A DNA stretch of 64,000 nucleotides from assembly GCA_032622095.1 (NCBI GenBank), contig CP136063.1:86653980-86717979 (forward strand). The letters are read 5' to 3'. The notes under the pieces are model-generated. The model was not told where the DNA came from and did not search any database. It saw only the letters and a list, made by a program, of their open reading frames with translations. Position 1 is the stretch's first letter. Each line of letters begins with the position of its first letter. The translations under genes were made by a program, and so were the position numbers. The stretch is from Siphonodentalium dalli (taxonomy: Eukaryota; Mollusca; Scaphopoda; Gadilida; Siphonodentaliidae). Positions 1 to 11,960 of this stretch are shown piece after piece.

Positions 1-3000
1 TAGGAATGGTGATTATGTGGGCTCAAAGCGATAGCTTGTGCCACTAAATACTCAAACTATACGAAATTTCCTTCAAAATTGGTCATTTTTTGCGTACCAT
101 CCCCCCAGGATATCTGTAGGTGGTCAACCGAGGGTCAACTGGTCCGGGTTTTCTGTAAGGCGGGTAGGAATGGTGATTATGTGGGCATAAAGCGATAGCT
201 TGTGCCACTAAATACTCAAACTATACGAAATTTCCTTCAAAATTGGTCAATTTTTACGTACCATCCCCCCAGGATATCTGTAGGTGGTCAACCGAGGGTC
301 AACTGGTCCGGGTTTTCTGTAAGGCGGGTAGGAATGGTGATTATGTGGGCTTAAAGCGATAGCTTGTGCCACTAAATACTCAAACTATACGAAATTTCCT
401 TCAAAATTGGTCATTTTTTGCGTACCCATCCCCCCAGGATATCTGTAGGTGGTCAACCGAGGGTCAACTGGTCCGGGTTTTCTGTAAGGCGGGTAGGAAT
501 GGTGATTATGTGGGCATAAAGCGATAGCTTGTGCCACTAAATACTCAAACTATACGAAATTTCCTTCAAAATTGGTCAATTTTTACGTACCATCCCCCCA
601 GGATATCTGTAGGTGGTCAACCGAGGGTCAACTGGTCCGGGTTTTCTGTCAGGCGGGTAGGAATGGTGATTATGTGGGCTTAAAGCGATAGCTTGTGCCA
701 CTAAATACTCAAACTATACGAAATTTCCTTCAAAATTGGTCATTTTTTGCGTACCATCCCCCCAGGATATCTGTAGGTGGTCAACCGAGGGTCAACTGGT
801 CCGGGTTTTCTGTAAGGCGGGTAGGAATGGTGATTATGTGGGCATAAAGCGATAGCTTGTGCCACTAAATACTCAAACTATACGAAATTTCCTTCTAAAA
901 AATGGTCAATTTTTACGTACCATCCCCCCAGGATATCTGTAGGTGGTCAACCGAGGGTCAACTGGTCCGGGTTTTCTGTCAGGCGGGTAGGAATGGTGAT
1001 TATGTGGGCTTAAAGCGATAGCTTGTGCCACTAAATACTCAAACTATACGAAATTTCCTTCAAAATTGGTCATTTTTTGCGTACCATCCCCCCAGGATAT
1101 CTGTAGGTGGTCAACCGAGGGTCAACTGGTCCGGGTTTTCTGTAAGGCGGGTAGGAATGGTGATTATGTGGGCATAAAGCGATAGCTTGTGCCACTAAAT
1201 ACTCAAACTATACGAAATTTCCTTCAAAATTGGTCAATTTTTACGTACCATCCCCCCAGGATATCTGTAGGTGGTCAACCGAGGGTCAACTGGTCCGGGT
1301 TTTCTGTAAGGCGGGTAGGAATGGTGATTATGTGGGCTTAAAGCGATAGCTTGTGCCACTAAATACTCCAACTATACGAAATTTCCTTCAAAATTGGTCA
1401 TTTTTTGCGTACCATCCCCCCAGGATATATGTAGGTGGTCAACCGAGGGTCAACTGGTCCGGGTTTTCTGTAAGGCGGGTAGGAATGGTGATTATGTGGG
1501 CATAAAGCGATAGCTTGTGCCACTAAATACTCAAACTATACGAAATTTCCTTCAAAATTGGTCAATTTTTACGTGCCATCCCCCCAGGATATATGTAGGT
1601 GGTCAACCGAGGGTCAACTGGTCCGGGTTTTCTGTAAGGCGGGTAGGAATGGTGATTATGTGGGCTTAAAGCGATAGCTTGTGCCACTAAATACTCAAAC
1701 TATACGAAATTTCCTTCAAAATTGGTCATTTTTTGCGTACCATCCCCCCAGGATATCTGTAGGTGGTCAACCGAGGGTCAACTGGTCCGGGTTTTCTGTA
1801 AGGCGGGTAGGAATGGTGATTATGTGGGCATAAAGCGATAGCTTGTGCCACTAAATACTCAAACTATACGAAATTTCCTTCAAAATTGGTCAATTTTTAC
1901 GTACCATCCCCCCAGGATATCTGTAGGTGGTCAACCGAGGGTCAACTGGTCCGGGTTTTCTGTCAGGCGGGTAGGAATGGTGATTATGTGGGCTTAAAGC
2001 GATAGCTTGTGCCACTAAATACTCAAACTATACGAAATTTCCTTCAAAATTGGTCATTTTTTGCGTACCATCCCCCCAGGATATCTGTAGGTGGTCAACC
2101 GAGGGTCAACTGGTCCGGGTTTTCTGTAAGGCGGGTAGGAATGGTGATTATGTGGGCATAAAGCGATAGCTTGTGCCACTAAATACTCAAACTATACGAA
2201 ATTTCCTTCAAAATTGGTCAATTTTTACGTACCATCCCCCCAGGATATCTGTAGGTGGTCAACCGAGGGTCAACTGGTCCGGGTTTTCTGTAAGGCGGGT
2301 AGGAATGGTGATTATGTGGGCTTAAAGCGATAGCTTGTGCCACTAAATACTCAAACTATACGAAATTTCCTTCAAAATTGGTCATTTTTTGCGAACCATC
2401 CCCCCAGGATATCTGTAGGTGGTCAACCGAGGGTCAACTGGTCCGGGTTTTCTGTAAGGCGGGTAGGAATGGTGATTATGTGGGCATAAAGCGATAGCTT
2501 GTGCCACTAAATACTCAAACTATACGAAATTTCCTTCAAAATTGGTCAATTTTTACGTACCATCCCCCCAGGATATCTGTAGGTGGTCAACCGAGGGTCA
2601 ACTGGTCCGGGTTTTCTGTAAGGCGGGTAGGAATGGTGATTATGTGGGCTTAAAGCGATAGCTTGTGCCACTAAATACTCAAACTATACGAAATTTCCTT
2701 CAAAATTGGTCATTTTTTGCGTACCATCCCCCCAGGATATCTGTAGGTGGTCAACCGAGGGTCAACTGGTCCGGGTTTTCTGTAAGGCGGGTAGGAATGG
2801 TGATTATGTGGGCATAAAGCGATAGCTTGTGCCACTAAATACTCAAACTATACGAAATTTCCTTCAAAATTGGTCATTTTTTGCGTACCATCCCCCCAGG
2901 ATATCTGTAGGTGGTCAACCGAGGGTCAACTGGTCCGGGTTTTCTGTCAGGCGGGTAGGAATGGTGATTATGTGGGCTTAAAGCGATAGCTTGTGCCACT

Positions 3001-6000
3001 AAATACTCAAACTATACGAAATTTCCTTCAAAATTGGTCATTTTTTTAGTACCATCCCCCCAGGATATCTGTAGGTGGTCAACCGAGGGTCAACTGGTCC
3101 GGGTTTTCTGTAAGGCGGGTAGGAATGGTGATTATGTGGGCATAAAGCGATAGCTTGTGCCACTAAATACTCAAACTATACGAAATTTCCTTCAAAATTG
3201 GTCAATTTTTACGTACCATCCCCCCAGGATATCTGTAGGTGGTCAACCGAGGGTCAACTGGTCCGGGTTTTCTGTAAGGCGGGTAGGAATGGTGATTATG
3301 TGGGCTTAAAGCGATAGCTTGTGCCACTAAATACTCAAACTATACGAAATTTCCTTCAAAATTGGTCATTTTTTGCGTACCATCCCCCCAGGATATCTGT
3401 AGGTGGTCAACCGAGGGTCAACTGGTCCGGGTTTTCTGTAAGGCGGGTAGGAATGGTGATTATGTGGGCATAAAGCGATAGCTTGTGCCACTATATACTC
3501 AAACTATACGAAATTTCCTTCAAAATTGGTCAATTTTTACGTACCATCCCCCCAGGATATCTGTAGGTGGTCAACCGAGGGTCAACTGGTCCGGGTTTTC
3601 TGTAAGGCGGGTAGGAATGGTGATTATGTGGGCTTAAAGCGATAGCTTGTGCCACTAAATACTCAAACTATACGAAATTTCCTTCAAAATTGGTCATTTT
3701 TTGCGAACCATCCCCCCAGGATATCTGTAGGTGGTCAACCGAGGGTCAACTGGTCCGGGTTTTCTGTAAGGCGGGTAGGAATGGTGATTATGTGGGCATA
3801 AAGCGATAGCTTGTGCCACTAAATACTCAAACTATACGAAATTTCCTTCAAAATTGGTCAATTTTTACGTACCATCCCCCCAGGATATCTGTAGGTGGTC
3901 AACCGAGGGTCAACTGGTCCGGGTTTTCTGTAAGGCGGGTAGGAATGGTGATTATGTGGGCTTAAAGCGATAGCTTGTGCCACTAAATACTCAAACTATA
4001 CGAAATTTCCTTCAAAATTGGTCATTTTTTGCGTACCATCCCCCCAGGATATCTGTAGGTGGTCAACCGAGGGTCAACTGGTCCGGGTTTTCTGTAAGGC
4101 GGGTAGGAATGGTGATTATGTGGGCATAAAGCGATAGCTTGTGCCACTAAATACTCAAACTATACGAAATTTCCTTCAAAATTGGTCATTTTTTGCGTAC
4201 CATCCCCCCAGGATATCTGTAGGTGGTCAACCGAGGGTCAACTGGTCCGGGTTTTCTGTAAGGCGGGTAGGAATGGTGATTATGTGGGCATAAAGCGATA
4301 GCTTGTGCCACTAAATACTCAAACTATACGAAATTTCCTTCAAAATTGGTCAATTTTTACGTACCATCCCCCCAGGATATCTGTAGGTGGTCAACCGAGG
4401 GTCAACTGGTCCGGGTTTTCTGTAAGGCGGGTAGGAATGGTGATTATGTGGGCTTAAAGCGATAGCTTGTGCCACTAAATACTCAAACTATACGAAATTT
4501 CCTTCAAAATTGGTCATTTTTTGCGTACCATCCCCCCAGGATATCTGTAGGTGGTCAACCGAGGGTCAACTGGTCCGGGTTTTCTGTAAGGCGGGTAGGA
4601 ATGGTGATTATGTGGGCATAAAGCGATAGCTTGTGCCACTATATACTCAAACTATACGAAATTTCCTTCAAAATTGGTCAATTTTTACGTACCATCCCCC
4701 CAGGATATCTGTAGGTGGTCAACCGAGGGTCAACTGGTCCGGGTTTTCTGTAAGGCGGGTAGGAATGGTGATTATGTGGGCTTAAAGCGATAGCTTGTGC
4801 CACTAAATACTCAAACTATACGAAATTTCCTTCAAAATTGGTCATTTTTTGCGTACCATCCCCCCAGGATATCTGTAGGTGGTCAACCGAGGGTCAACTG
4901 GTCCAGGTTTTCTGTAAGGCGGGTAGGAATGGTGATTATGTGGGCATAAAGCGATAGCTTGTGCCACTAAATACTCAAACTATACGAAATTTCCTTCAAA
5001 ATTGGTCAATTTTTACGTACCATCCCCCCAGGATATCTGTAGGTGGTCAACCGAGGGTCAACTGGTCCGGGTTTTCTGTAAGGCGGGTAGGAATGGTGAT
5101 TATGTGGGCTTAAAGCGATAGCTTGTGCCACTAAATACTCAAACTATACGAAATTTCCTTCAAAATTGGTCATTTTTTGCGTACCATCCCCCCAGGATAT
5201 CTGTAGGTGGTCAACCGAGGGTCAACTGGTCCGGATTTTCTGTAAGGCGGGTAGGAATGGTGATTATGTGGGCATAAAGCGATAGCTTGTGCCACTAAAT
5301 ACTCAAACTATACGAAATTTCCTTCAAAATTGGTCAATTTTTACGTACCATCCCCCCAGGATATCTGTAGGTGGTCAACCGAGGGTCAAATGGTCCGGGT
5401 TTTCTGTAAGGCGGGTAGGAATGGTGATTATGTGGGCTTAAAGCGATAGCTTGTGCCACAAAATACTCAAACTATACGAAATTTCCTTCAAAATTGGTCA
5501 ATTTTTACGTACCATCCCCCCAGGATATCTGTAGGTGGTCAACCGAGGGTCAACTGGTCCGGGTTTTCTGTAAGGCGGGTAGGAATGGTGATTATGTGGG
5601 CTTAAAGCGATAGCTTGTGCCACTAAATACTCAAACTATACGAAATTTCCTTCAAAATTGGTCATTTTTTGCGTACCATCCCCCCAGGATATCTGTAGGT
5701 GGTCAACCGAGGGTCAACTGGTCCGGGTTTTCTGTAAGGCGGGTAGGAATGGTGATTATGTGGGCATAAAGCGATGGCTTGTGCCACTAAATACTCAAAC
5801 TATACGAAATTTCCTTCAAAATTGGTCAATTTTTACGTACCATCCCCCCAGGATATCTGTAGGTGGTCAACCGAGGGTCAACTGGTCCGGGTTTTCTGTA
5901 AGGCGGGTAGGAATGGTGATTATGTGGGCTTAAAGCGATAGCTTGTGCCACTAAATACTCAAATTATACGAAATTTCCTTCAAAATTGGTCATTTTTTGC

Positions 6001-6885
6001 GTACCATCCCCCCAGGATATCTGTAGGTGGTCAACCGAGGGTCAACTGGTCCGGGTTTTCTGTAAGGCGGGTAGGAATGGTGATTATGTGGGCATAAAGC
6101 GATAGCTTGTGCCACTAAATACTCAAACTATACGAAATTTCCTTCAAAATTGGTCAATTTTTACGTACCATCCCCCCAGGATATCTGTAGGTGGTCAACC
6201 GAGGGTCAACTGGTCCGGGTTTTCTGTAAGGCGGGTAGGAATGGTGATTATGTGGGCTTAAAGCGATAGCTTGTGCCACTAAATACTCAAACTATACGAA
6301 ATTTCCTTCAAAATTGGTCATTTTTTGCGTACCATCCCCCCAGGATATCTGTAGGTGGTCAACCGAGGGTCAACTGGTCCGGGTTTTCTGTAAGGCGGGT
6401 AGGAATGGTGATTATGTGGGCATAAAGCGATAGCTTGTGCCACTAAATACTCAAACTATACGAAATTTCCTTCAAAATTGGTCAATGTTTACGTACCATC
6501 CCCCCAGGATATCTGTAGGTGGTCAACCGAGGGTCAACTGGTCCGGGTTTTCTGTAAGGCGGGTAGGAATGGTGATTATGTGGGCTTAAAGCGATAGCTT
6601 GTGCCACTAAATACTCAAACTATACGAAATTTCCTTCAAAATTGGTCATTTTTTGCGTACCATCCCCCCAGGATATCTGTAGGTGGTCAACCGAGGGTCA
6701 ACTGGTCCGGGTTTTCTGTAAGGCGGATAGGAATGGTCATTATGTGGGCTTAAATCGATAGCTTGTGCCACTAAATACTCAAACTATACGAAATTTCCTT
6801 CAAAATTGGTCATTTTTTGCGTACCATCCCCCCTGGATATATGTAGGTGGTCAACCGAGGGTCAACTGGGCCCATTTACCAAGAA
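1..6885. repeat. Dimeric tandem satellite, 164-bp monomers (328-bp higher-order unit)
   Basis: About 42 head-to-tail copies of a 164-bp monomer, starting before the window. Two monomer types alternate: type A reads GGGCTTAAAGCG and later CATTTTTTGCG, type B reads GGGCATAAAGCG and later CAATTTTTACG, giving a 328-bp dimer. Copies differ by only a few bases. Alternation breaks at hybrid monomers near 2813-2890 and 4113-4200 (B head, A tail) and 5437-5510 (A head, B tail). The last copies (from about 6720) decay towards the right edge. Each monomer holds a short direct repeat of GGTCAAC. Any open frame inside is a by-product of the repeat. Confidence 0.97.
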
Positions 6886-6950
6886 GGTGGGTAGTAATTG
6901 TCATTATATGAGTGTAATGTGATGATATGATATTTGTTTTTTTTTTTACA

Positions 6951-7008
6951 TACCATCGGATGGTAAATAGCGCATATCGGTAGAATCGCTATTTGCCATC
7001 CGATGGTA
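6951..7008. repeat. Perfect-armed hairpin at the satellite edge
   Basis: Two arms of about 22 bases (TACCATCGGATGG... and its complement ending CCATCCGATGGTA) flank a short loop, with one mismatch or less. It follows the degenerate end of the satellite (6886-6950, with a run of T) and looks like a small foldback element or the terminus of one. Confidence 0.8.
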
Positions 7009-7029
7009 TATAGACACTTCCCTGTTAAT

Positions 7030-7335
7030 GATGTCCCCCGTAGCTGAGGTGGTTGGGTTGTGGATATGATCGTCGCATGCAGTCTGGGCTAGACGAGGTT
7101 GGTACATGGTTAGAACCCCGACATAGGCGAACTTCGGGACCGTTTTTCAAGCTTGATCTGAGTTGCGGGACATCTCAATGCGCCATTCTGATCGATACAT
7201 GGCCATTTCGCGCTCACAAAAGCAAGCATATTTGAAGCAATGAACACTCATACTGAGTCCGTGCCTCCATAAGTCTGATATATAAGGGACACAACTCTCT
7301 AGAGGAAAAATTAACGTGATATCAATTGTCAAAAT
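7030..7335 (+). mobile_element. tRNA-derived SINE-like element
   Basis: A tRNA-like head carries an A-box-like TAGCTGAGGTGG at 7041-7052 and a B-box-like GGTTAGAACCC at 7108-7118, spaced as in an internal RNA polymerase III promoter. There is no clean cloverleaf, so a functional tRNA is unlikely. A non-tRNA body follows, containing AAGGGACACAACTCT near 7287. The 3' end is not sharply defined. It lies just beyond the 3' end of the claudin-like gene and runs opposite to it. Confidence 0.5.
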
Positions 7336-7760
7336 ATAGGGTGTTGGTGTTAGTAATTTGCAGAATCGGCATCATATTTTTTTAAATAAACAATGTCCTA
7401 TATGCCTGACATTCTGAGTGTGTCTTGTCTTTTGATAGAAACAGGTCGTGTGTTCTTGAACATAAGTGTAATGTCAGATTATTTTGGAAATATTGAAGCA
7501 TACTGATGTCTCATTTATTTGTTTATATCAAAACCGGAATTATATGATCCGAGCACCGATCACGTGATTGCATACAGTGAAAAATAACATCGTGTTGTCT
7601 GCAGACGAAATCCGACAAGAAAATATTAAGAACAGCATAATAATAAAGCAAAACGTTCTTTTCATCATTTCGACCAAAATTAAATGTTAGTTTATAGGGA
7701 ACACAATATTAATGTCATTGGTCGCAGCTGACATCGATTCAGGTACATTCTGAATTATAT
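7336..7760. other. 3' flank of the claudin-like gene
   Basis: AT-rich sequence with no open frame of note. On the minus strand an AATAAA hexamer at about 7513-7518 is a candidate polyadenylation signal, roughly 245 bases past the stop codon at 7761-7763. No other structure seen. Confidence 0.35.
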
Positions 7761-7963
7761 CTAGTCTGCAAAGTTCTTTCGACACAAGGACATGCAAACG
7801 CCACATATGAGATAACAGCCTGCAGCGACAACACCCATGGCGAATCCAGCGTGAAAATTCCAGTTTGTGTCTGGATTAAATGCATGTATTTGGCGTTGGA
7901 AGGATTTGATTTGATCAGGCGTCTCGGTTCCAAAGACGATCACCCCAATCAGGATGAGTATCC
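7761..7963 (-). CDS. Claudin/PMP22-like four-TM protein, exon 3 (last)
   Basis: Last coding exon, residues 124-190 of a 190-residue protein, ending RKNFAD then TAG. It opens after a TTTCCAG acceptor with two bases that complete the glycine codon split by a phase-1 intron. It encodes the end of transmembrane segment 3 (ILILIGVIVFG), the second extracellular loop (about 136-162, with NWNFHAG before the membrane) and segment 4 (about 163-184, AMGVVAAGCYLICGVCMSL). The short cytoplasmic tail lacks the YV-type PDZ ligand of many claudins. The frame matches exon 2 exactly, which strongly supports the gene model. Family role (known): paracellular barrier or membrane-adhesion protein at the cell surface; the subfamily cannot be fixed from sequence alone. 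Confidence 0.85.
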
Positions 7964-8273
7964 CTGGAAATATATAAATACAAATTTACACAGAACCATT
8001 AGAACTATCACATTGTGCAAACACTGGAATGTGGTTTTGTTTTCAGTACATTGTATCTTTATGGGTCCGTTTTCGATGTGTATTGTTTTACGCTGCCGTT
8101 TTTTACGACAACATTTAGCGTATTTCATAGTAATTAGATCCGATATTATTCAGCCTTAAAACCCAGCTCTACCTCGACTTGCTAATGGGCATTTTATAAT
8201 ATTCTTTATACCACAAGTCGACATTCGCAATCTGGAATGGTCATGTCTCCCAAAGTATGCACAGCGAACTCCC

Positions 8274-8367
8274 ACGGGGACCTCTATTCGAGAAATAGTT
8301 CACTCGCCCACAAAACAAACACGGGGACCTCTATTCGAGAAATAGTTCACTCGCCCACAAAACAAAC
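8274..8367. repeat. Exact 47-bp tandem duplication
   Basis: Two adjacent identical 47-bp copies (8274-8320 and 8321-8367), each beginning ACGGGGACCTC and containing ATAGTTCACTCGCCC. The absence of differences implies a recent slippage or duplication event. Confidence 0.95.
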
Positions 8368-8875
8368 ATCTGTGCTTATAAACCCCGCGTAATACAATTC
8401 CTTATCAGAAAAGCAGCATGTTAATTTGCAAACCAGTTGTATCTATCACACTCAAACACGTCACCATAACATATAGAGTTACTGTTCTTCTGCGCCGAAC
8501 GATCCAAAATACAGATAATTGCGTCGACAGTATATATTACGTAAATATACTACGTTACATTTACAGCGAAAACAAATATTGTATTATAAGTTTGCGTATA
8601 TTTTTTTATATGTTTGCGTATATCGAAGTTTAATTTCGAACAAATCTGTACTGGACAGCTACATATGCCTGGACAATTGTTACCGCGACAAAATCCACGA
8701 TTAATTTCCACTCACACAAGCCATGTCAAGGGAAGTTGTTTTTGCCGTCTGCTATGGACTATTTTCCCCAGAAAAACTTTCGTAAAAAAAACCATCTCAT
8801 TTATCGGAATTTTTCGGAATTTTTCATCTGTATCAATGTAATTTCTCCTTGTATGTTATAAAACTGTTTTAACTT

Positions 8876-8974
8876 GGTTAATGGGTTGGCAACTGGACAT
8901 TAGTAAACTAAATGGTCTCAGGCTACTCCCTCGACCATCTAGTTTACGAATGTCCAGTAGCTCGTCCATTAACC
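8876..8974. repeat. 99-bp foldback hairpin
   Basis: Arms of about 42 bases begin GGTTAATGG and end CCATTAACC, with a few mismatches and a loop near 8918-8932. It probably is a small foldback MITE in intron 2; no clear target duplication was seen. Confidence 0.8.
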
Positions 8975-9148
8975 ATGACATATTGGTATCGATAGAAATA
9001 TAGCTTATAGGCACGGTGTTGTTGTGTGGAAACGGCTCGCACAGCCCCACAACACTACGTAATGTCGGTTAGACCACACCCACCCATGGATATTCTCTAT
9101 AGCTATAGCCTATATCTCACCATGTACACTCTTGAGTATCATATTTAC

Positions 9149-9303
9149 CTGCGATCATTGTGATATTTGTGCTTGCAAAGGTCCATATTCTTGATTGAAG
9201 TACCCGTATCGACAAAGCGAACAAGGCCATTCCTGCGATCCCAAATAACAGGCCCATAATGGCCATTGCCTGTACGGCCTTAAAGTAATCTGGTATTGTG
9301 GAT
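9149..9303 (-). CDS. Claudin/PMP22-like four-TM protein, exon 2
   Basis: Middle coding exon of 155 bases, residues 72 (split) to 124 (split). It is preceded by acceptor ATTGCAG and followed by donor GTAAAT. Phase 2 in and phase 1 out match exons 1 and 3. It encodes the end of extracellular loop 1 (STIPDYFK), transmembrane segment 2 (about 81-104; QAMAIMGLLFGIAG resembles the claudin segment that follows loop 1), a short intracellular loop (RVLQSRIW) and the start of segment 3 (about 113-124). An upstream in-frame methionine in the open frame lies in the intron and is not the start. Confidence 0.85.
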
Positions 9304-9464
9304 CTGCAATATGAATACAAACGTCAGATAGCTAACCACAACAACATATGAGGCCCTGGCATGCATGGTTTTTATACCGCTATATATACTGTGGATAAAT
9401 GGTAATCATTATATGTTATACGTGTTTTCGTATAGGACTGTAATTCGATATATAGAGAATTGAA

Positions 9465-9945
9465 AATGACCAGGGGAATATCATGGGATAGGCCCATCTC
9501 CTCATGTCACACGAATAAAGGCTGAGAATAAAGCAATACTTGCTTACCTTTGACCTAAGATGACTTAAATGGGGACTAATTGATTATATGACCAATAAAG
9601 AGCGTGTATTATCAGTCCAGAAGATACGTGGCGGGATTGGTGGCTGTTTTTTTTAAATAAAAGTCTAACCTTATTCCATTTACGACCTGTATGAACACTA
9701 CGCGACATACATGTAACCTCGGACTAATACTTTTCCTGCCATACAATGGTTTTACTGCGAATTTTCCCACATATCTTCTGGATTTATAATAAACGCTCTT
9801 TATTGTCACATAATTTACCCCCCTTTAAGATATCTGAGGTCAAAGGTAAGTAAGTAATGCCGTATTCTCAGCCATTATTCATTGGACATGAGAAGATGCG
9901 CCTATCCCATGACATTCCCCTGGTCAGGTAACCCATCTGTACCAA
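9465..9945. repeat. Long inverted repeat (foldback element) with AATAAAGAGCG motif
   Basis: The left arm (about 9465-9640: ACCAGGGGAAT, GGGATAGG, GCTTACCTTTGACC, AATAAAGAGCG, CCAGAAGATA) recurs inverted at about 9765-9945 in the same order. The arms are about 175 bases and moderately diverged, with a spacer of about 125. Sequence to about 10190 continues with degenerate repeats of the same block (TCTGAGGTCAA, then TCTGATGTCAA). Confidence 0.8.
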
Positions 9946-10569
9946 TTTCCCTACACAATGAGCGCACTTTATTGCTCTTATTTGCCCCTGTATGTCGTCT
10001 GAGGTCAAGGTCATCTATTTCATACACTCTACGGGTCAATATATTCCCGTATTTCAATTTTCAGCGACCAGATTTCAACCATTGTGGGTATATAAGTAAT
10101 TATTTAATTCAATTAATTATTTGTGCCCTTTTACTAAGACATCTGATGTCAACGGGACCTATCTAATAAGATTCACCGGGTAATATTACCCATATGTACA
10201 CATTTTCAGCTCCCAGTGTTCAGCCGTTTCTGTATAAACAGTCAGTTATTGATTACTGCCGGTATATAAAAGCCAATTGCGACAGTCTTCAAGTCTGACG
10301 CTGCGTGTGTGTAGTCCATCATATGGCATCACATGAAGGAAGATTAACGACTCAGACTGAATAATACGTGATGGAATATTCAATCGCACGAATCGGCATA
10401 ACTTCAGTTTCGGGCGGCCAACCCCAACTTTCGACAACGTGCTCAGTGGATTAGCGGGCATCGATAATGACTGAGAAATGCTACACCGGAGATATCTTTT
10501 AACAAGTCACAGTATATAGTGATAACAGATATTTGTTCAATCTTTGCACAATATATAGTTTAATGTACA

Positions 10570-10818
10570 CAAGCCTTGAAATAGTGTGCCTGTCATTTGC
10601 AGAATGATGTCCCCAGAGGGTGAAATTAGTGATGCTACCCCGCATAGTGGGTTAGCATCACCAAATTCACCCTCTGGGAACCTCATTCTGCTGAGTTGTA
10701 AGCAGAATGAGGTCCCCAGATGGTGAATTTGGTGATGCTTGCCCGCTATCATCACTAAATTCACCCTCTGGGGACCTCATTCTGCAAATGACAGACACAC
10801 TATTTCAAGGCTTGAATG
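10570..10818. mobile_element. Nested foldback MITE
   Basis: About 249 bp between CAAGCCTTGAAATAGTGTG and its complement CACACTATTTCAAGGCTTG. Inside, a module of about 36 bp (AGAATGAGGTCCCCAGAGGG...) occurs four times in alternating orientation, so the element folds on itself at two levels. Flanks AATGTACA and AATGTACG suggest an approximately 8-bp target duplication, as for hAT-type elements (inference). Confidence 0.8.
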
Positions 10819-10959
10819 TACGCTTAATTATGGCATTTATGTGCAATTTTGTTAATCAGATCAAACCATAATAGTGTTAATCAATGAAGTGTCTAGTTTG
10901 CCTATTTGGTATAAATATTTGCTCATTTTACAAAATTAGTGGACAGCAAATTACGTTAG

Positions 10960-11180
10960 CAGATCAACTTTGCTGACACATGCAGGGGGGGGTCGGCGGG
11001 GGTAGTAAAAAAATTGCAGGAAGGTATGCTGTTTTTTCATCTGGCATTTTCGGGGACCCACCACCCCAAAACCTGCAAAAACATAAACAAACTTTTTTTT
11101 AGTCCCAATTTTCGACACCCACCCACCAAATTTCACTAATTCTAAAACCGCATAAAACCCTACTGATATCACTCATATGA
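10960..11180. repeat. Dispersed G-rich/C-rich repeat family member
   Basis: A G run, then GTATGCTG, GGGACCCACC, TTTTCGACACCCACCCACC. The same order recurs at 58440-58600 and inverted at 58890-59070, so this is a dispersed repeat rather than a gene. Confidence 0.6.
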
Positions 11181-11214
11181 CTGATAAATTATCTCATTTG
11201 GTTCAAATGACAAT

Positions 11215-11960
11215 TTAACCTTTTAGAGAGTCGCTTATGTACTTCCGTGGGAAATTTTTGAACAAATGTAGAGACTATGATATTATGATAGGGTATCACT
11301 TACTTTGTCGGAAAAAGTTTGTTAGACTTCATGGGTGCGCGACTGGAGGGAATTATGACGTCACACAGATGACGTCATTGTCAGTTCAGTTCAGATGTAG
11401 GGTTGTCCTAAGAACTGACGAATTCTGCGCATATTTCTTAATTGTTATACATTTTTTTTCAGTAATGGCAATTCATCAATAGTACAGTACCCAGTATTCA
11501 CGGGAAAATGTTATTCCATTCAAAGATGGCTGCCAAAATTTTGCGATTTTCTAGAATCTCATGTAAATGACTTTCCGTTTTGGTAACGACTGCGAATTGC
11601 GACAATTCAGTGAGTACTGATTGCTTCAGCGATGTAGTGCATCAATTGTATTGTACAACACATGTTCGATCTGTCAAAAATCAACTTTATACAACAGAAT
11701 TATAGCATTTTGTTAAAAATCAATTCTGATATTCTAGCAATAGATTTCAAGAAATGAGCGGAATTCAATGAGGGGAAAGAGATATTCGTGCCACATACGG
11801 AATTATTATCACATTTCAACAGAACTGTTCTATTTTATCCAAGATGGCTACCAAAATGGCAGTCAAAATACCAAAATATGTGTTCGTTACACCACCAAAT
11901 GTCGTCCTGGCTTACCATCATGTGGAATTCGGTTAATCGGCTACTTTTAAGTAAATGCGC
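11215..11960. repeat. Inverted repeat pair, left member
   Basis: GAGTCGCTTATG, CCGTGGGAAA, AACAAATGTAGAGAC, TTTGTTAGAC, GATGACGTCA and AAGATGGCTGCCAAAAT recur in reverse complement at about 15180-15910, in the same order but diverged. The pair lies 3.2 kb apart inside intron 1. The AAGATGGC(G/T)(G/A)CC motif also recurs in the 42-47 kb inverted repeat. Confidence 0.65.

Larger units (their letters stand above)
7964..9148 (-). other. Intron 2 of the claudin-like gene
   Basis: Phase-1 GT-AG intron of 1185 bases with donor GTAAAT at 9148 and acceptor TTTCCAG ending at 7964. It holds a 47-bp tandem duplication and a hairpin element, listed separately, and no convincing coding sequence. Confidence 0.8.

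Noticed and set aside
1-6885. CRISPR-like repeat array or coding repeats
   Set aside because: The 164-bp units are contiguous with no unique spacers and the genome is eukaryotic. Open frames such as 5658-5933 exist only because few stops fall in one register and are not conserved between monomers.
1-6885. GGTCAAC direct repeats in the satellite as nuclear-receptor binding sites
   Set aside because: The words only loosely match a receptor half-site, and every monomer carries them by copying, so conservation is not evidence of binding.
7041-7118. Functional tRNA gene
   Set aside because: A and B boxes are recognisable but the acceptor and anticodon stems do not pair well and the spacing is long. 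It is better explained as a SINE head.
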